The notes under the pieces: generated by a model
The model's database searches: none
Seen by the model: the letters and a program-made list of their open reading frames with translations, nothing else
What the model was told of the DNA's origin: nothing
Source: Bacillota bacterium
Lineage (GTDB): Bacteria; Bacillota; Dethiobacteria; DTU022; UBA8154
Reading direction: 5' to 3'
DNA length: 32,732 nucleotides
Assembly (NCBI GenBank): GCA_029778075.1
Contig: JAKORA010000318.1
Coordinates: forward strand, 1-32,732
Shown here: positions 23,890 through 32,070 of the stretch, one piece after another
Numbering within the stretch: the stretch's first letter is position 1
Layout: every line of letters starts with the position of its first letter
Made by a program: the position numbers and the translations under genes

Positions 23890-26217
23890 TTATTTATTCG
23901 CATCAATCTTTCCTTGTTTCTCCTTGATAGCTTTGAGCACCTTTTCCGGGGTAATGGGCAAATCATAGAACCTCACGCCAATGGCATCGTATATCGCGTT
24001 GACAATCGCCGGAATAGTCGGCTGAACGGGGCCTTCGCCCGATTCTTTAACCCCAAAAGGAGCTGTCGGATCGTAACTATCAACTATATTGGCATCTATT
24101 TCTGGAAGTTCCAGTGGCGTCGGCACCTTATAGTCATGCAAGGAAGGATTGATAATCCTACCATCGGAATCAAGCTTAATTTCCTCGTAAAGGGCTTGAC
24201 CCATGGCAAACATGATAGATCCTTCTACCTGCCCTTCCACACTCATCGGGTTGACGGGCTGACCGCAGTCCCCGGCTTCGGTTACCTTAATCGGCCGAAT
24301 CTTGCCGGTTTCCAGGTCGATATCCACTTCCCAGATTTGGCAGCTAAAGCCAAATGTCGGAGAATGCCCGATATTGGCGCCCTGCACTCTAACACCGCGG
24401 GTGAGGTCGATTCCTTTTAGCCTTGGCGGAGAGAAGTGACCAACGCCGGTCAGTGTACCTACGGTATTGGTATATACTTCCACGGCTTTTTCCCATTCAA
24501 CGTTTTTCCTGGGCTCAAATATAGAGTAAATCCGGCGGTCTTTTATTTCCAGTTGATCGGCCCGGCAGCCCAGCATGCCGCCTGCCACTTCCTTCAGCTT
24601 TTGATTTATTTGCTCGGCTGCCTCTTTGATTGCCGTCCCGGCTGCATAGGTCACCCGACTGGCAAAGCTGCCAAGATCGAAAGTCCCCAGTTCCGTATCG
24701 CCTGAGACAACATGCACATCTTCATAATGGATCCCCAGCGCTTCAGCAGCCATCTGGGCCATAACAGTATTGCAGCCCTGTCCGATATCGGCGGCCGCGC
24801 AGTGAACGGTCACCCCTCCCTCGGTATCTACCCTGATCAACGCTGTGGTATGCGGCTTGTAGGCCTGGTAAAGAGTGTAAGCTGTTCCGGAAATGTAGTA
24901 ACCACCGGCAAGCCCGATACCTTTCCCAAAAGGTAGCTTGCCGTGTTTTTCCAGATAGCCCGATTTTTCTACCGCTGTCTGCAGGCATTTCTTGTACTCC
25001 GTATGCGGGACATAGAGATTGCTCACGCTGCGATAGCCTGATTCCACGGCGTTTTTCATCTTGAGTTCATACGGACTTATGCCGATCATTTCAGCCATCT
25101 CGTCCAGCATGCATTCCATAGCAAACCTGGGCTGAACCCCGCCAAGGCCGCGCATTGCCCCACAGGTAGGTTTGTTTGTATAAACGCGCCGCACCCGGGC
25201 ACGGGCATTGGGAACCTTGTAGGGGAGGTGAATCATGGACGCTGTATAGAACATCACCACTATACCCCAGCCGGAATAAGCGCCGCCGTCCAAGACATTG
25301 TCAAATTCAACGGCTTTAATGTAACCATCCTTGTCCAGGCCAATTTTCATCTTCATGTGGCACGGATGCCGGCCTTTATTGGTAGCGAATACCTCGCTGC
25401 GTTCATTGGTGATTTTAACAGGCCGGCCAATCTTCCTGGAGAGCAGGGCAGCGCAAAAATCAGTGGGACTGGCTTCTCCCTTGCCGCCGAAACCACCGCC
25501 GACAGCCGGTACGCTTACCCGGATCTTGCTCATCGGCATCTCCAAAACAATCGAGAGCTGGCGGTGCAGGTAATGGGGCACCTGGGTGCTCGACCACAAG
25601 CGGAGCTCACCGCTTTGGGTATCGTAGCTGGCCAGGGATGTATGGGGCTCCAGAAAAGCGTGGTTGACGTAAGAAGTATGGAATTCTCTTTCCAGTACGT
25701 AAGTAGACTCTGCAAATCCCTTGTCCGGATCACCGAACAACTGCTCACCTACGTGCAGAATATTATCCGGGGCATCTTCGTGGATACGCACTTCACTGGC
25801 GCGTTCCATGGATTCAAAGGGGTCCAGCAGCACCGGCAGGGGCTCATATTCCACCTCGATCAAGTCAAGGGCTTCCTCCGCTGTTTCTTCGTCAATAGCG
25901 GCAACAGCGGCCACTCCTTCTCCCCAGAAGCGGACTTTGTCCACAGCCAGGGCCGTCTCATTGGCCGCCTGGGGAACGATACCCCATTTGTTCGGAGCTT
26001 CATCTCCGGTAATTACCGCCAGAACTCCCGGCAACTTAAGAGCCTTGCTGTAATCAATTTTTTTAATAAGAGCATGGGCGTACGGGCTGCGTTTGATCTT
26101 ACCGTAAGCCATCCGCGGCAGCACCATATCGCCTGTATAAATCGCCTCACCTTTAACCTTCGCAGGGGCATCTTTACGCGGCACGCTTCTTCCTACCTGG
26201 GTAAAATTTTTATTCAT
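23890..26217 (-). CDS. Molybdenum hydroxylase large (molybdopterin) subunit, HBCR alpha-like
   Basis: This is the Mo-cofactor catalytic subunit of the xanthine dehydrogenase family. It has the fused N-terminal aldehyde-oxidase a/b domain (VPRKDAPAKVKGEAIYTGD), the pterin-binding GGGFGGKGE (240-248), GAMRGLGG, ADIGQGCNT, and the C-terminal FGVKESGEGP, whose Glu at 725 or 728 is the likely catalytic base. Of the family members I know it is most like 4-hydroxybenzoyl-CoA reductase alpha (GGAYSGWGI, SRVTYAAGT, TFGFSCQ and 775 aa). Whether it reduces an aromatic CoA thioester or hydroxylates a heteroaromatic or purine is open, because the FAD partner lacks the 4Fe-4S insertion. GAGGGGGTG precedes the ATG, which shares one base with the stop of the iron-sulfur gene. 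Confidence 0.9.
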   Translation of the reverse strand: MNKNFTQVGRSVPRKDAPAKVKGEAIYTGDMVLPRMAYGKIKRSPYAHALIKKIDYSKALKLPGVLAVITGDEAPNKWGIVPQAANETALAVDKVRFWGEGVAAVAAIDEETAEEALDLIEVEYEPLPVLLDPFESMERASEVRIHEDAPDNILHVGEQLFGDPDKGFAESTYVLEREFHTSYVNHAFLEPHTSLASYDTQSGELRLWSSTQVPHYLHRQLSIVLEMPMSKIRVSVPAVGGGFGGKGEASPTDFCAALLSRKIGRPVKITNERSEVFATNKGRHPCHMKMKIGLDKDGYIKAVEFDNVLDGGAYSGWGIVVMFYTASMIHLPYKVPNARARVRRVYTNKPTCGAMRGLGGVQPRFAMECMLDEMAEMIGISPYELKMKNAVESGYRSVSNLYVPHTEYKKCLQTAVEKSGYLEKHGKLPFGKGIGLAGGYYISGTAYTLYQAYKPHTTALIRVDTEGGVTVHCAAADIGQGCNTVMAQMAAEALGIHYEDVHVVSGDTELGTFDLGSFASRVTYAAGTAIKEAAEQINQKLKEVAGGMLGCRADQLEIKDRRIYSIFEPRKNVEWEKAVEVYTNTVGTLTGVGHFSPPRLKGIDLTRGVRVQGANIGHSPTFGFSCQIWEVDIDLETGKIRPIKVTEAGDCGQPVNPMSVEGQVEGSIMFAMGQALYEEIKLDSDGRIINPSLHDYKVPTPLELPEIDANIVDSYDPTAPFGVKESGEGPVQPTIPAIVNAIYDAIGVRFYDLPITPEKVLKAIKEKQGKIDANK

Positions 26218-26705
26218 TACTTCACCCCCTCTTGAGAAATTGTTTCACTGGCAGCAAAAATTGCCTCGATTATTTTCTTGTAGCCGGTACAGCGGCAAAT
26301 ATTGCCGGCAATACCGCGCTTTATTTCCTTCTCGCTGGGTTTTGGATTTTTATCCAGTAGCGCTTTTGATGCCAGGATCATCCCCGGGGTACAAAAACCG
26401 CACTGGACGGCTCCGTGATCAACAAAAGCCTGCTGAATCGGGTGGAGTTGACCATCTTCAGCGACCAGTCCTTCAATAGTGGTAATTTTTTTACCCTGGC
26501 AGGCAATGGCCAAAGTTAAGCAAGAAAGGACGGGATTACCGTCTATTAATACAGTACAGGCGCCGCAGTCTCCCTGGCCACAGCCCTTCTTGGTGCCGGT
26601 AAGGCCCAGTTTGTTCCTGAGTACATCAGCAAGCAGATCCCTGGGATGAACAGGCACTTCAAAAATCCGGTCGTTAATATTCAACTCAATGAGTTGTTTC
26701 TTCAT
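26217..26705 (-). CDS. Molybdenum hydroxylase small subunit, two 2Fe-2S clusters
   Basis: At 162 aa it carries two cluster motifs. The plant-ferredoxin-type N-terminal site uses C42, C47, C50 (CGQGDCGAC) and C62. The helical C-terminal site uses C102, C105 (CGFC), C137 and C139 (CRC), with the C139-TGY motif near the pterin. It passes electrons from the Mo site to the FAD subunit. It has the size and motifs of HcrC and XdhC-type subunits. It begins 2 bases after the FAD subunit's stop and overlaps the Mo subunit's start by one base. Confidence 0.94.
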   Translation of the reverse strand: MKKQLIELNINDRIFEVPVHPRDLLADVLRNKLGLTGTKKGCGQGDCGACTVLIDGNPVLSCLTLAIACQGKKITTIEGLVAEDGQLHPIQQAFVDHGAVQCGFCTPGMILASKALLDKNPKPSEKEIKRGIAGNICRCTGYKKIIEAIFAASETISQEGVK

Positions 26706-26707
26706 GC

Positions 26708-27589
26708 TTACACCCCCCTCACAGCATCAAAGGCCTCTTTGAGGAGCCTGCGGGTCAACACTACCACCATTTCACGACGGTATTCCGCCGAGGCCCGGAT
26801 GTCCGAAATAGGCTTGGCTTCGCCGGATGCCGCCACCGCAGCTTTCTCCACCAGTTCACTGCTAAATTCTTTCCCTACCAGCATACCGGGGACTTCAGCC
26901 GATACTATAGGTCTTGGGGAAACAGAGCCCATTACCAGCTTAAGGTCTTTTATCGTTCTGCCATCGTCATCCAGCACCATATTAACTGCCATATTAACCG
27001 CATCTATTTCCATAGCATCCCTGAGACCGATGTACGCGTAGCGGCTGGCAGATTTCTTAGCCGGTTCCGGCAGAATAAATTTAGTTAATATTTCGCCTTC
27101 CTTAAGAGCGGTTATTCGATTTCCTAAAATGAATTCTTCGAGGGGCATTTCCCTGGTACCGGAAATACTTTCAATGACCACTTTGGCCCCCAGAGCAATC
27201 AGAGGTGTAGGAGTCTCTGCCGCCGGAGAGGCATGACAGCTATTTCCCCCTATTGTAGCCATGCATCTTACCTGAACTGAGCCCAGTTCACCCGCGGCCT
27301 GATAAAGAGCGAAATATTTTTCCCGGATTAATTCAGAATGCTCAATCTCGGAAATTTTCACGGCCGCCCCGATGACGGCACCTTTACCAGGTTCATAAGA
27401 AATACCTTTAAACTCCTGCACTTCGTTAATATCGATCAAACACTCCGGTTTAATCAATTTCTCTTTCATCATAATAAGTAAGTCTGTCCCGCCGGCCAGG
27501 ATTTTAGCCTTATTACCCAGTCGGCTGGCCAGTTCCAGTGTTTCCGCAGGTGTTTTAGGAGCAAAATATTCAAAGTGATTTAAAAACAC
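26708..27589 (-). CDS. Molybdenum hydroxylase medium subunit, FAD-binding
   Basis: This CO-dehydrogenase-flavoprotein-type subunit has the FAD motifs ILAGGTDLL and ATIGGNSCHASPAAE. The C-terminal FAD domain ends with ASAEYRREMVVVLTRRLL. The track's start GTG at 27598 lies in the ribosome-binding site; AAGGAGGTG fits a GTG at 27589, giving 293 aa. Only three Cys are present and none form a CxxC pair, so the 4Fe-4S insertion typical of HcrB in 4-hydroxybenzoyl-CoA reductases is absent. It is the first structural gene after padR, 40 bases from it. Confidence 0.92.
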   Translation of the reverse strand: MFLNHFEYFAPKTPAETLELASRLGNKAKILAGGTDLLIMMKEKLIKPECLIDINEVQEFKGISYEPGKGAVIGAAVKISEIEHSELIREKYFALYQAAGELGSVQVRCMATIGGNSCHASPAAETPTPLIALGAKVVIESISGTREMPLEEFILGNRITALKEGEILTKFILPEPAKKSASRYAYIGLRDAMEIDAVNMAVNMVLDDDGRTIKDLKLVMGSVSPRPIVSAEVPGMLVGKEFSSELVEKAAVAASGEAKPISDIRASAEYRREMVVVLTRRLLKEAFDAVRGV

Positions 27590-27629
27590 TACGGCCACCT
27601 CCTTTTTTCTCTCTCCACTGCTTGATAGA

Positions 27630-28166
27630 TTAATTATTTTTAGATATCTCTTGAAATAACTCCTTTAAGAATCTCTCCTCGGCTTCACGAAAATAAAGCA
27701 GGTTTTTAATCACGGCTTTTTTCTTAAATCCGGCATCGCTTGCGTTGCCATACATCTCTTTGAGCCTTTTCCTGTTTGCCCGGACTATGTCCAGCCGTTT
27801 ACTTAGACAGCTTGCTATTTCACCAGGAGTAAGAAGATCGGAGGCCTCCAAACCAACGTTCAGGTCTATGTAATACCACTCAAGGCTGGAGAGAAGCCGT
27901 TTTGAAGCTTCAACCAGGGCTTCCCTGCCACGCTTGGTAACATAGTACCTTTTCCTGACCGGCATCCTACCCTCCTTTTCTTTTTTTGAATAAACTAAAC
28001 CCTTCTCCTCCAACCTCTTTAATACCTGGTAGATAGAAGCCACTCCAATCCTAACCCATCGCCTCATGTCCCGCAAGTTAATCGTTTTATCAATTTCATA
28101 GGCATAGGACGGTTTTTCGTTGACAATACTGAGCAGAATAACTTCTATATTTGACAATGGTTCCAA
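27630..28166 (-). CDS. PadR family transcriptional regulator
   Basis: The N-terminal winged helix is typical of PadR (ILLSIVNEKPSYAYEIDK, then the recognition part ASIYQVLKRLEEKGLV and KRYYVTKRGREAL). A helical C-terminal dimerisation domain follows (about 100-178), as in the group with long C-termini. PadR proteins often repress genes for phenolic-acid or other aromatic metabolism and respond to the compound; others control multidrug efflux. It directly precedes the hydroxylase genes in the same direction and is likely their autoregulated repressor. The start is TTG at 28166 with AGAGGT 9 bases upstream. Confidence 0.88.
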   Translation of the reverse strand: MEPLSNIEVILLSIVNEKPSYAYEIDKTINLRDMRRWVRIGVASIYQVLKRLEEKGLVYSKKEKEGRMPVRKRYYVTKRGREALVEASKRLLSSLEWYYIDLNVGLEASDLLTPGEIASCLSKRLDIVRANRKRLKEMYGNASDAGFKKKAVIKNLLYFREAEERFLKELFQEISKNN

Positions 28167-28179
28167 CTGATTTAAACCT

Positions 28180-28198
28180 CTATTATAGGCTATAGTAG
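28180..28198. promoter_or_regulatory. Palindromic operator candidate upstream of padR
   Basis: CTATTATAG-G-CTATAGTAG is an inverted repeat of two 9-base arms matching in 8 of 9 positions, centred 23 bases upstream of the padR start. On the minus strand its first half contains TATAAT, so a repressor bound here would cover a -10 element or block initiation. Site position, symmetry and size fit a PadR dimer. No second copy is visible near the hydroxylase genes, which agrees with one operon-wide control point. Confidence 0.6.
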
Positions 28199-28274
28199 TA
28201 TATACGCATCTAGGCTCATAAAAATTTTATCCGATCATACTATTAAAGTCAAGGAAATCGGACTAAAAACACTG

Positions 28275-28310
28275 TAAAAAAAAGAGGGAATATTACACGG
28301 AGTCTCTTTT
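28275..28310 (-). terminator. Possible terminator after the alpha/beta hydrolase gene
   Basis: On the minus strand AAAAGAG and CTCTTTT form a 7-bp stem with a 17-base loop, running into TTTT (eight T in a row in total). The long loop makes it a weak candidate, but it lies just beyond the hydrolase stop and ahead of the padR promoter region. Confidence 0.4.
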
Positions 28311-28357
28311 AAATGATTTTATAAATATTAGCATATAATAAAATACTTAGTTTTAGT

Positions 28358-29122
28358 TTAGTACTTAAGAAAAGTGGCGATGGCGGCAAAATACTCTTCC
28401 TCGCCTTCAAAAATCAGGCTGTTATGGTCAGCATAGGGAATGATTACTAATTTTTTTTCTTCTGTTTCCAGTAAAGAATAAATGGCCTCGGCTTCCGTTA
28501 AGGGCACCAGACTGTCTTCCTCGCCGTGAATGATGAGAACAGGCATGCGAATACTCCGCACCTTTTGACGGCATTCCTCCTCCAGTGGCTCCAGGATATC
28601 CTGGGGAAATCCAAGCCGGCGGGCAATACGCGAAGCACAAACAAAACCGCTCTCAATAATCAATCCCTTACTTTCCCCGGAATAAGCAGCTGCCAACTCC
28701 AGAGCAGGTACGCTTCCGAGAGAACGCCCCATAATGTAGAGATCTGGATTGAACTTATGGTCGGCGAGCTTTTTTTTAACAGCCTCATAAATACGGTGGG
28801 CGTCCTCCAACAGTGAAGTGAAAGTTGGGGTGCCGCTGCTGTCCCCGTAGCCGCGGTACTCGGCTACCACAAGGTTTGCTCCCGCCGCTGTATAGAAAGG
28901 AGCAAAACCATCATAATCACTGACGATTTCTCCGTTGCCGTGAAAAAACAAAATTGAAGGAAACTCTGGATTTGCGCTGTAAAAACGGCAGTGCAGTGAA
29001 ACATCGGCATCTACAGTAACATAAAAATCAAATGCCTGTTTGGGACACCGTCTCAGCCCCTGGCGGGGGAAAAAAGCATTCCGAAGGATGAAGGGTTCAT
29101 CCAGAAGGTAATAGTAAGACAT
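28358..29122 (-). CDS. Alpha/beta hydrolase, probably an esterase or peptidase-like enzyme
   Basis: This has an alpha/beta-hydrolase fold with the oxyanion-hole motif FFHGNGE and a complete Ser-Asp-His triad: S134 (GRSLGS), D203 (HGEEDSLVP) and H233 (YADHNSL), numbered from the ATG at 29122. That start is 4 codons inside the track's; AAGAAGGAG precedes both, but the GTG is too close to it. It has no signal peptide or membrane segment, so it is cytoplasmic. It belongs to the YqkD/BEM46-like group with a compact cap. Its substrate cannot be read from the sequence. It stands alone, between two terminators. Confidence 0.85.
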   Translation of the reverse strand: MSYYYLLDEPFILRNAFFPRQGLRRCPKQAFDFYVTVDADVSLHCRFYSANPEFPSILFFHGNGEIVSDYDGFAPFYTAAGANLVVAEYRGYGDSSGTPTFTSLLEDAHRIYEAVKKKLADHKFNPDLYIMGRSLGSVPALELAAAYSGESKGLIIESGFVCASRIARRLGFPQDILEPLEEECRQKVRSIRMPVLIIHGEEDSLVPLTEAEAIYSLLETEEKKLVIIPYADHNSLIFEGEEEYFAAIATFLKY

Positions 29123-29247
29123 GAGCTCACGCACACTCCTTCTTCTTGTATTCTCTTATTTTTTCAGGATAATGCAGCCCTAAACATTAAACCTTTCCGT
29201 AAATATTATCTTTACTCTTTTCTACTAATTAGTTGTTTTTCCTTTCT

Positions 29248-29285
29248 AAAAAAAGAAGGCCAGAACTTTAAGCCTGCCTTCTTTT
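29248..29285 (-). terminator. Rho-independent terminator of the envelope-gene operon
   Basis: On the minus strand AAAAGAAGGC and GCCTTCTTTT form a 10-bp stem around a 15-base loop and run into a TTTTTTT tract. It lies 67 bases after the AIM24-family stop and marks the end of the four-gene unit. Confidence 0.8.
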
Positions 29286-29351
29286 AAAAAGCATATTCTA
29301 AGCGAACCCTCTGAACAACCTTCGCTCTCCTATTTTAATATTGGTTCCGGG

Positions 29352-30158
29352 TTAATCGTTCCCCAGCAGGTTTTTTAGCCCTACACCACCCAGGAGGCCG
29401 CCTTCGCCCTTGCTTTTCCCGCCTCCCTTGCCGGCAGCAGCATAGATACGGTTGGCCAGGCGGCTGAAAGGAATGGATTGGAGCCAGATTTCCCCCGGCC
29501 CCTTCAGTGTGGCTAAAAACAGCCCTTCACCGCCAAAGATGGCGCTTTTCAAGTTGCCGACAAATGCTATATCATAGTCTATTCCTGCCGTCATGGCTAC
29601 CAGGCAACCGGTATCCAGTTTCAGTACTTCTCCCTCCTGGAGCTCTTTCTTTATAATCGTGCCGCCGGCATGGAGAAAGGCCAGACCGTCACCCACGAGG
29701 CGCTGCATAATGAAGCCTTCTCCGCCGAAAAGCCCCACTCCGATCTTTCTCTGAAAGGCTATCTCGATATTAATACCCCTGGCTGCACACAGGAATGCAT
29801 CCCGCTGGCAGATAATCTGGCCCCCGCAATCGGCAAGATCCAGGGGAATTACTTTGCCCGGGTAGGGGGCGGCAAAGGCTACCACTCTCTTACCTGAGCC
29901 CTGATTGGTAAAGGTAGTCATAAAAAGGCTCTCCCCGGTCAGCACACGTTTTCCGGCGCCCATAACCTTATCCATGAGCCCTTTACCTTTATCCCTGTCG
30001 GAGCCGTCTCCAAATACCGTATCCGAATGAATGGCACTATCCATGTACATCATAGCCCCTGCTTCGGCAACAACGGTCTCACCCGGATCAAGACTTATCT
30101 CCACAAATTGCATGTCATCACCGTAAATCTGATAATCAATCTCATGGGCCCTGCGCAT
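29352..30158 (-). CDS. AIM24/TIGR00266 family protein
   Basis: This member of the AIM24 family has the signature [17 protein letters not shown] near the N-terminus, a run of beta-strand repeats, and a glycine-rich region ([31 protein letters not shown]). The tail is rich in Gly and Lys ([12 protein letters not shown]) and ends in LLGND. These proteins form a single-stranded beta-helix barrel related to tryptophan RNA-binding attenuator folds; their bacterial role is unknown. The ATG at 30158 and a GTG at 30161 both fit the ribosome-binding site GAGGAGG. It is the last gene of the four-gene unit and does not look secreted. Confidence 0.88.
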   Translation of the reverse strand: MRRAHEIDYQIYGDDMQFVEISLDPGETVVAEAGAMMYMDSAIHSDTVFGDGSDRDKGKGLMDKVMGAGKRVLTGESLFMTTFTNQGSGKRVVAFAAPYPGKVIPLDLADCGGQIICQRDAFLCAARGINIEIAFQRKIGVGLFGGEGFIMQRLVGDGLAFLHAGGTIIKKELQEGEVLKLDTGCLVAMTAGIDYDIAFVGNLKSAIFGGEGLFLATLKGPGEIWLQSIPFSRLANRIYAAAGKGGGKSKGEGGLLGGVGLKNLLGND

Positions 30159-30266
30159 CACAATGAACCTCCTCTTTAAAAAAGATGTATTGCGGAAAAC
30201 AGTATCCCGGGTTTAAGCGGACTCAATCTGCTTCCATTGATTGATATAAATGGGTTATTTAATGTT

Positions 30267-30911
30267 TTAATCAATCGCCTCCCAGAGGGGTTTATCTAAA
30301 AAATCGGCAAGAATAAGAGTGTCATCTCGAATTTTGTTTTTGTTAGCATGGGAAATTACAGCCATACGTTTTCCGTTTTTCAGGACAAGATTCAAATCAT
30401 AACAGAGATAAGGCACTTTCCTATAAATAATTTTTGAAATAAGCTGGAGTGCATACACGCTGTCTAAGTCAATAACGTTTTTAGGGTTCTCCCTGTCAGG
30501 GACCCGGCCTGCTCTCTTCCATCCTATGAAAAACAGCCCGCTCCCCTTGTCAAACACAATCGGGGCCGCTTTATAGTACAGCAAATAAAATCCCAGCAGT
30601 AAAAAGACAAGGCCCAAGAGCAAAGGGAAAGTTTCCAGATGACCCGAAAATGTATAAAGCAGGAGCGCTATTCCGGCAAAAAGAAAAACGCCAAACAGGG
30701 CCAAAGTCTGCAGGGTCGGCTTGAAGGCTAAGCAGTCGCTGCTTACTCTTGTCAGCCTGTAGGTGCAAAAGCTGGCACTGTCATAGTTAAGAGGGTTCCA
30801 GTCGATTTGAAGAGCCACGGGATCATCGTAGATCGTGGGGTCAACCGGAGGAGGTTCTATATAAACAGAGCCGGTATTATTCGTTCTAACACTACTTTTT
30901 ATCTTTACCAT
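30267..30911 (-). CDS. Uncharacterised two-transmembrane protein
   Basis: I do not recognise this 214-residue protein with certainty. A soluble, Pro-rich N-terminal part of about 65 residues (VYIEPPPVDPT) precedes two adjacent hydrophobic helices (about 68-88 and 94-113, the second LLLGLVFLLLGFYLLYY). A C-terminal beta-rich domain with VFDKGSGLFFIGWKR and LQLISKIIYRKV follows and resembles the PH-like domains attached to membrane helices in some bacteria. The order TM hairpin plus cytoplasmic domain suggests an integral membrane protein. It lies 108 bases before the AIM24 gene and 47 after the lipoprotein gene. Confidence 0.7.
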   Translation of the reverse strand: MVKIKSSVRTNNTGSVYIEPPPVDPTIYDDPVALQIDWNPLNYDSASFCTYRLTRVSSDCLAFKPTLQTLALFGVFLFAGIALLLYTFSGHLETFPLLLGLVFLLLGFYLLYYKAAPIVFDKGSGLFFIGWKRAGRVPDRENPKNVIDLDSVYALQLISKIIYRKVPYLCYDLNLVLKNGKRMAVISHANKNKIRDDTLILADFLDKPLWEAID

Positions 30912-30958
30912 TTTACCCCTCCTTTCCTTTCGTTTTATCTTTGTTAAGTCTTCAGGTT

Positions 30959-31462
30959 CTACTGGTTTTCCTTCTTACCGATAATTGTAAAGGTTTTATC
31001 CTGATGAAAATATTGTAGCGCTACAACATTGCCTTTGCCGTTTCTGCCTTCAAACAGGGTGAATTCTTCCGTTTCCATTTGCGCGACATCCTCTGTAAAA
31101 TCCTTCTGTACAGTTTCCAAATAGTTGTCATAATCCTTTTTTTCTACTTTTTCCAGGATTATCACTACATTGCCGTCGCCATCTTTCGCCGCACTGATGA
31201 TATCCCCGGCCTTAAACTCCGGGAGATAATCTACTTCCGGCCATTTAGTGCCACCCAGGGTAACCTCACCGCCATCTGTACCTTTGATTGTAATGGTCTC
31301 TCCATCAATATCCACTTTAGTATTCTCATCGCCGACCGCTTTTTCAATAATTGTTTCAGTAATTTTTTCGCCAACTTTCTTTTCGATATTCTTTTTTACT
31401 CCACAGCCTGTTAATGTAAAAACAAGTGCTATTACCAGCAACATAATCAGTATTTTTTTCAT
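30959..31462 (-). CDS. Lipoprotein of unknown function
   Basis: The N-terminus is a clear lipoprotein signal: Met-Lys-Lys, a hydrophobic stretch, then the lipobox LTGC with the lipidated Cys at residue 20. The mature part of about 148 residues is acidic, with beta-rich, lysine- and glutamate-rich segments (VDIDGETITIKGTDGG) and no recognised catalytic motif. It should be anchored to the outer face of the membrane. AGAGGGG lies about 12 bases before the ATG. It is second in the four-gene unit. Confidence 0.85.
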   Translation of the reverse strand: MKKILIMLLVIALVFTLTGCGVKKNIEKKVGEKITETIIEKAVGDENTKVDIDGETITIKGTDGGEVTLGGTKWPEVDYLPEFKAGDIISAAKDGDGNVVIILEKVEKKDYDNYLETVQKDFTEDVAQMETEEFTLFEGRNGKGNVVALQYFHQDKTFTIIGKKENQ

Positions 31463-31515
31463 TTTTATTCAATTCCCCTCTTTCCTTTACATAATGTTTT
31501 TTAACAGCTTGAATG

Positions 31516-31860
31516 CTAGTTTAAAATGTTATATTTTCCAAAGACCGGCAACCGTTTGGCCTTGCCGCTAAAGCCGTTAATTAAGCCAATAATGAATAAG
31601 ACAAAGATGGCCAAGCAAAAAATAGGCATTAATATCCAGCCGATAATTGGTATAATCCCCAGTATGATGTTGCCGGCAATAGCCACTATAAGAAGCAACA
31701 AGGCCTGGTTGGCATGAAACCTGGCGTACCTTGAAGAAGGACAGGCCACTAACGGTAAGAAGAAAATGATATAGGCCAAACCCGCCATTGTCTTGTTTTT
31801 CTCAATATCCGACTGTTCGAAAGTTTCCTGGATTAATTCTTGACTTTGGAAATTATTCAT
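31516..31860 (-). CDS. DUF4870-like small membrane protein
   Basis: A 114-residue protein with a charged N-terminal half, one hydrophobic segment (AGLAYIIFFLPLV), the motif RFHANQALLL and two further membrane segments (LIVAIAGNIILGIIPIIGW and LMPIFCLAIFVLFIIGL). The RFHANQ motif and pattern match the DUF4870/YtrC-type small membrane family. The track's longer ORF starts at 31887; I use the ATG at 31860 because GGAGGT lies 8 bases upstream of it. First gene of the four-gene unit; function unknown. Confidence 0.82.
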   Translation of the reverse strand: MNNFQSQELIQETFEQSDIEKNKTMAGLAYIIFFLPLVACPSSRYARFHANQALLLLIVAIAGNIILGIIPIIGWILMPIFCLAIFVLFIIGLINGFSGKAKRLPVFGKYNILN

Positions 31861-32070
31861 TTTAGCAACCTCCATTACTTTTTTCATTTCATATACCTGG
31901 ACAAGCTTCGGATCTTAAGCGTTACAAAAAACTTCCTCTTGATTTTCCCGGCATCTTCATACCGGTATACACTCAAGCGTTTAACCATCAAGAACTATTT
32001 TTGCGCCCGCTTCAATGCCCTTAAAAAGGCCACAGTAACTACACCAGACCATCCAGAACAATGAATAGCC
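31861..32070. other. Intergenic region with possible gene remnant
   Basis: On the minus strand a 23-codon ORF at about 32051-31980 (starting MVWCSYCG, a CxxC) stops at TAA, and another frame then stays open to 31891 (ending LSRYMK). Neither has a ribosome-binding site. This might be a decayed zinc-ribbon gene, or chance. No consensus promoter for the downstream operon is evident. Confidence 0.25.

Noticed and set aside
25228-26235. 335-codon + strand ORF opposite the Mo hydroxylase large subunit
   Set aside because: It is entirely antisense to a gene with complete family motifs, its peptide has no recognisable domain and no ribosome-binding site. A long shadow ORF.
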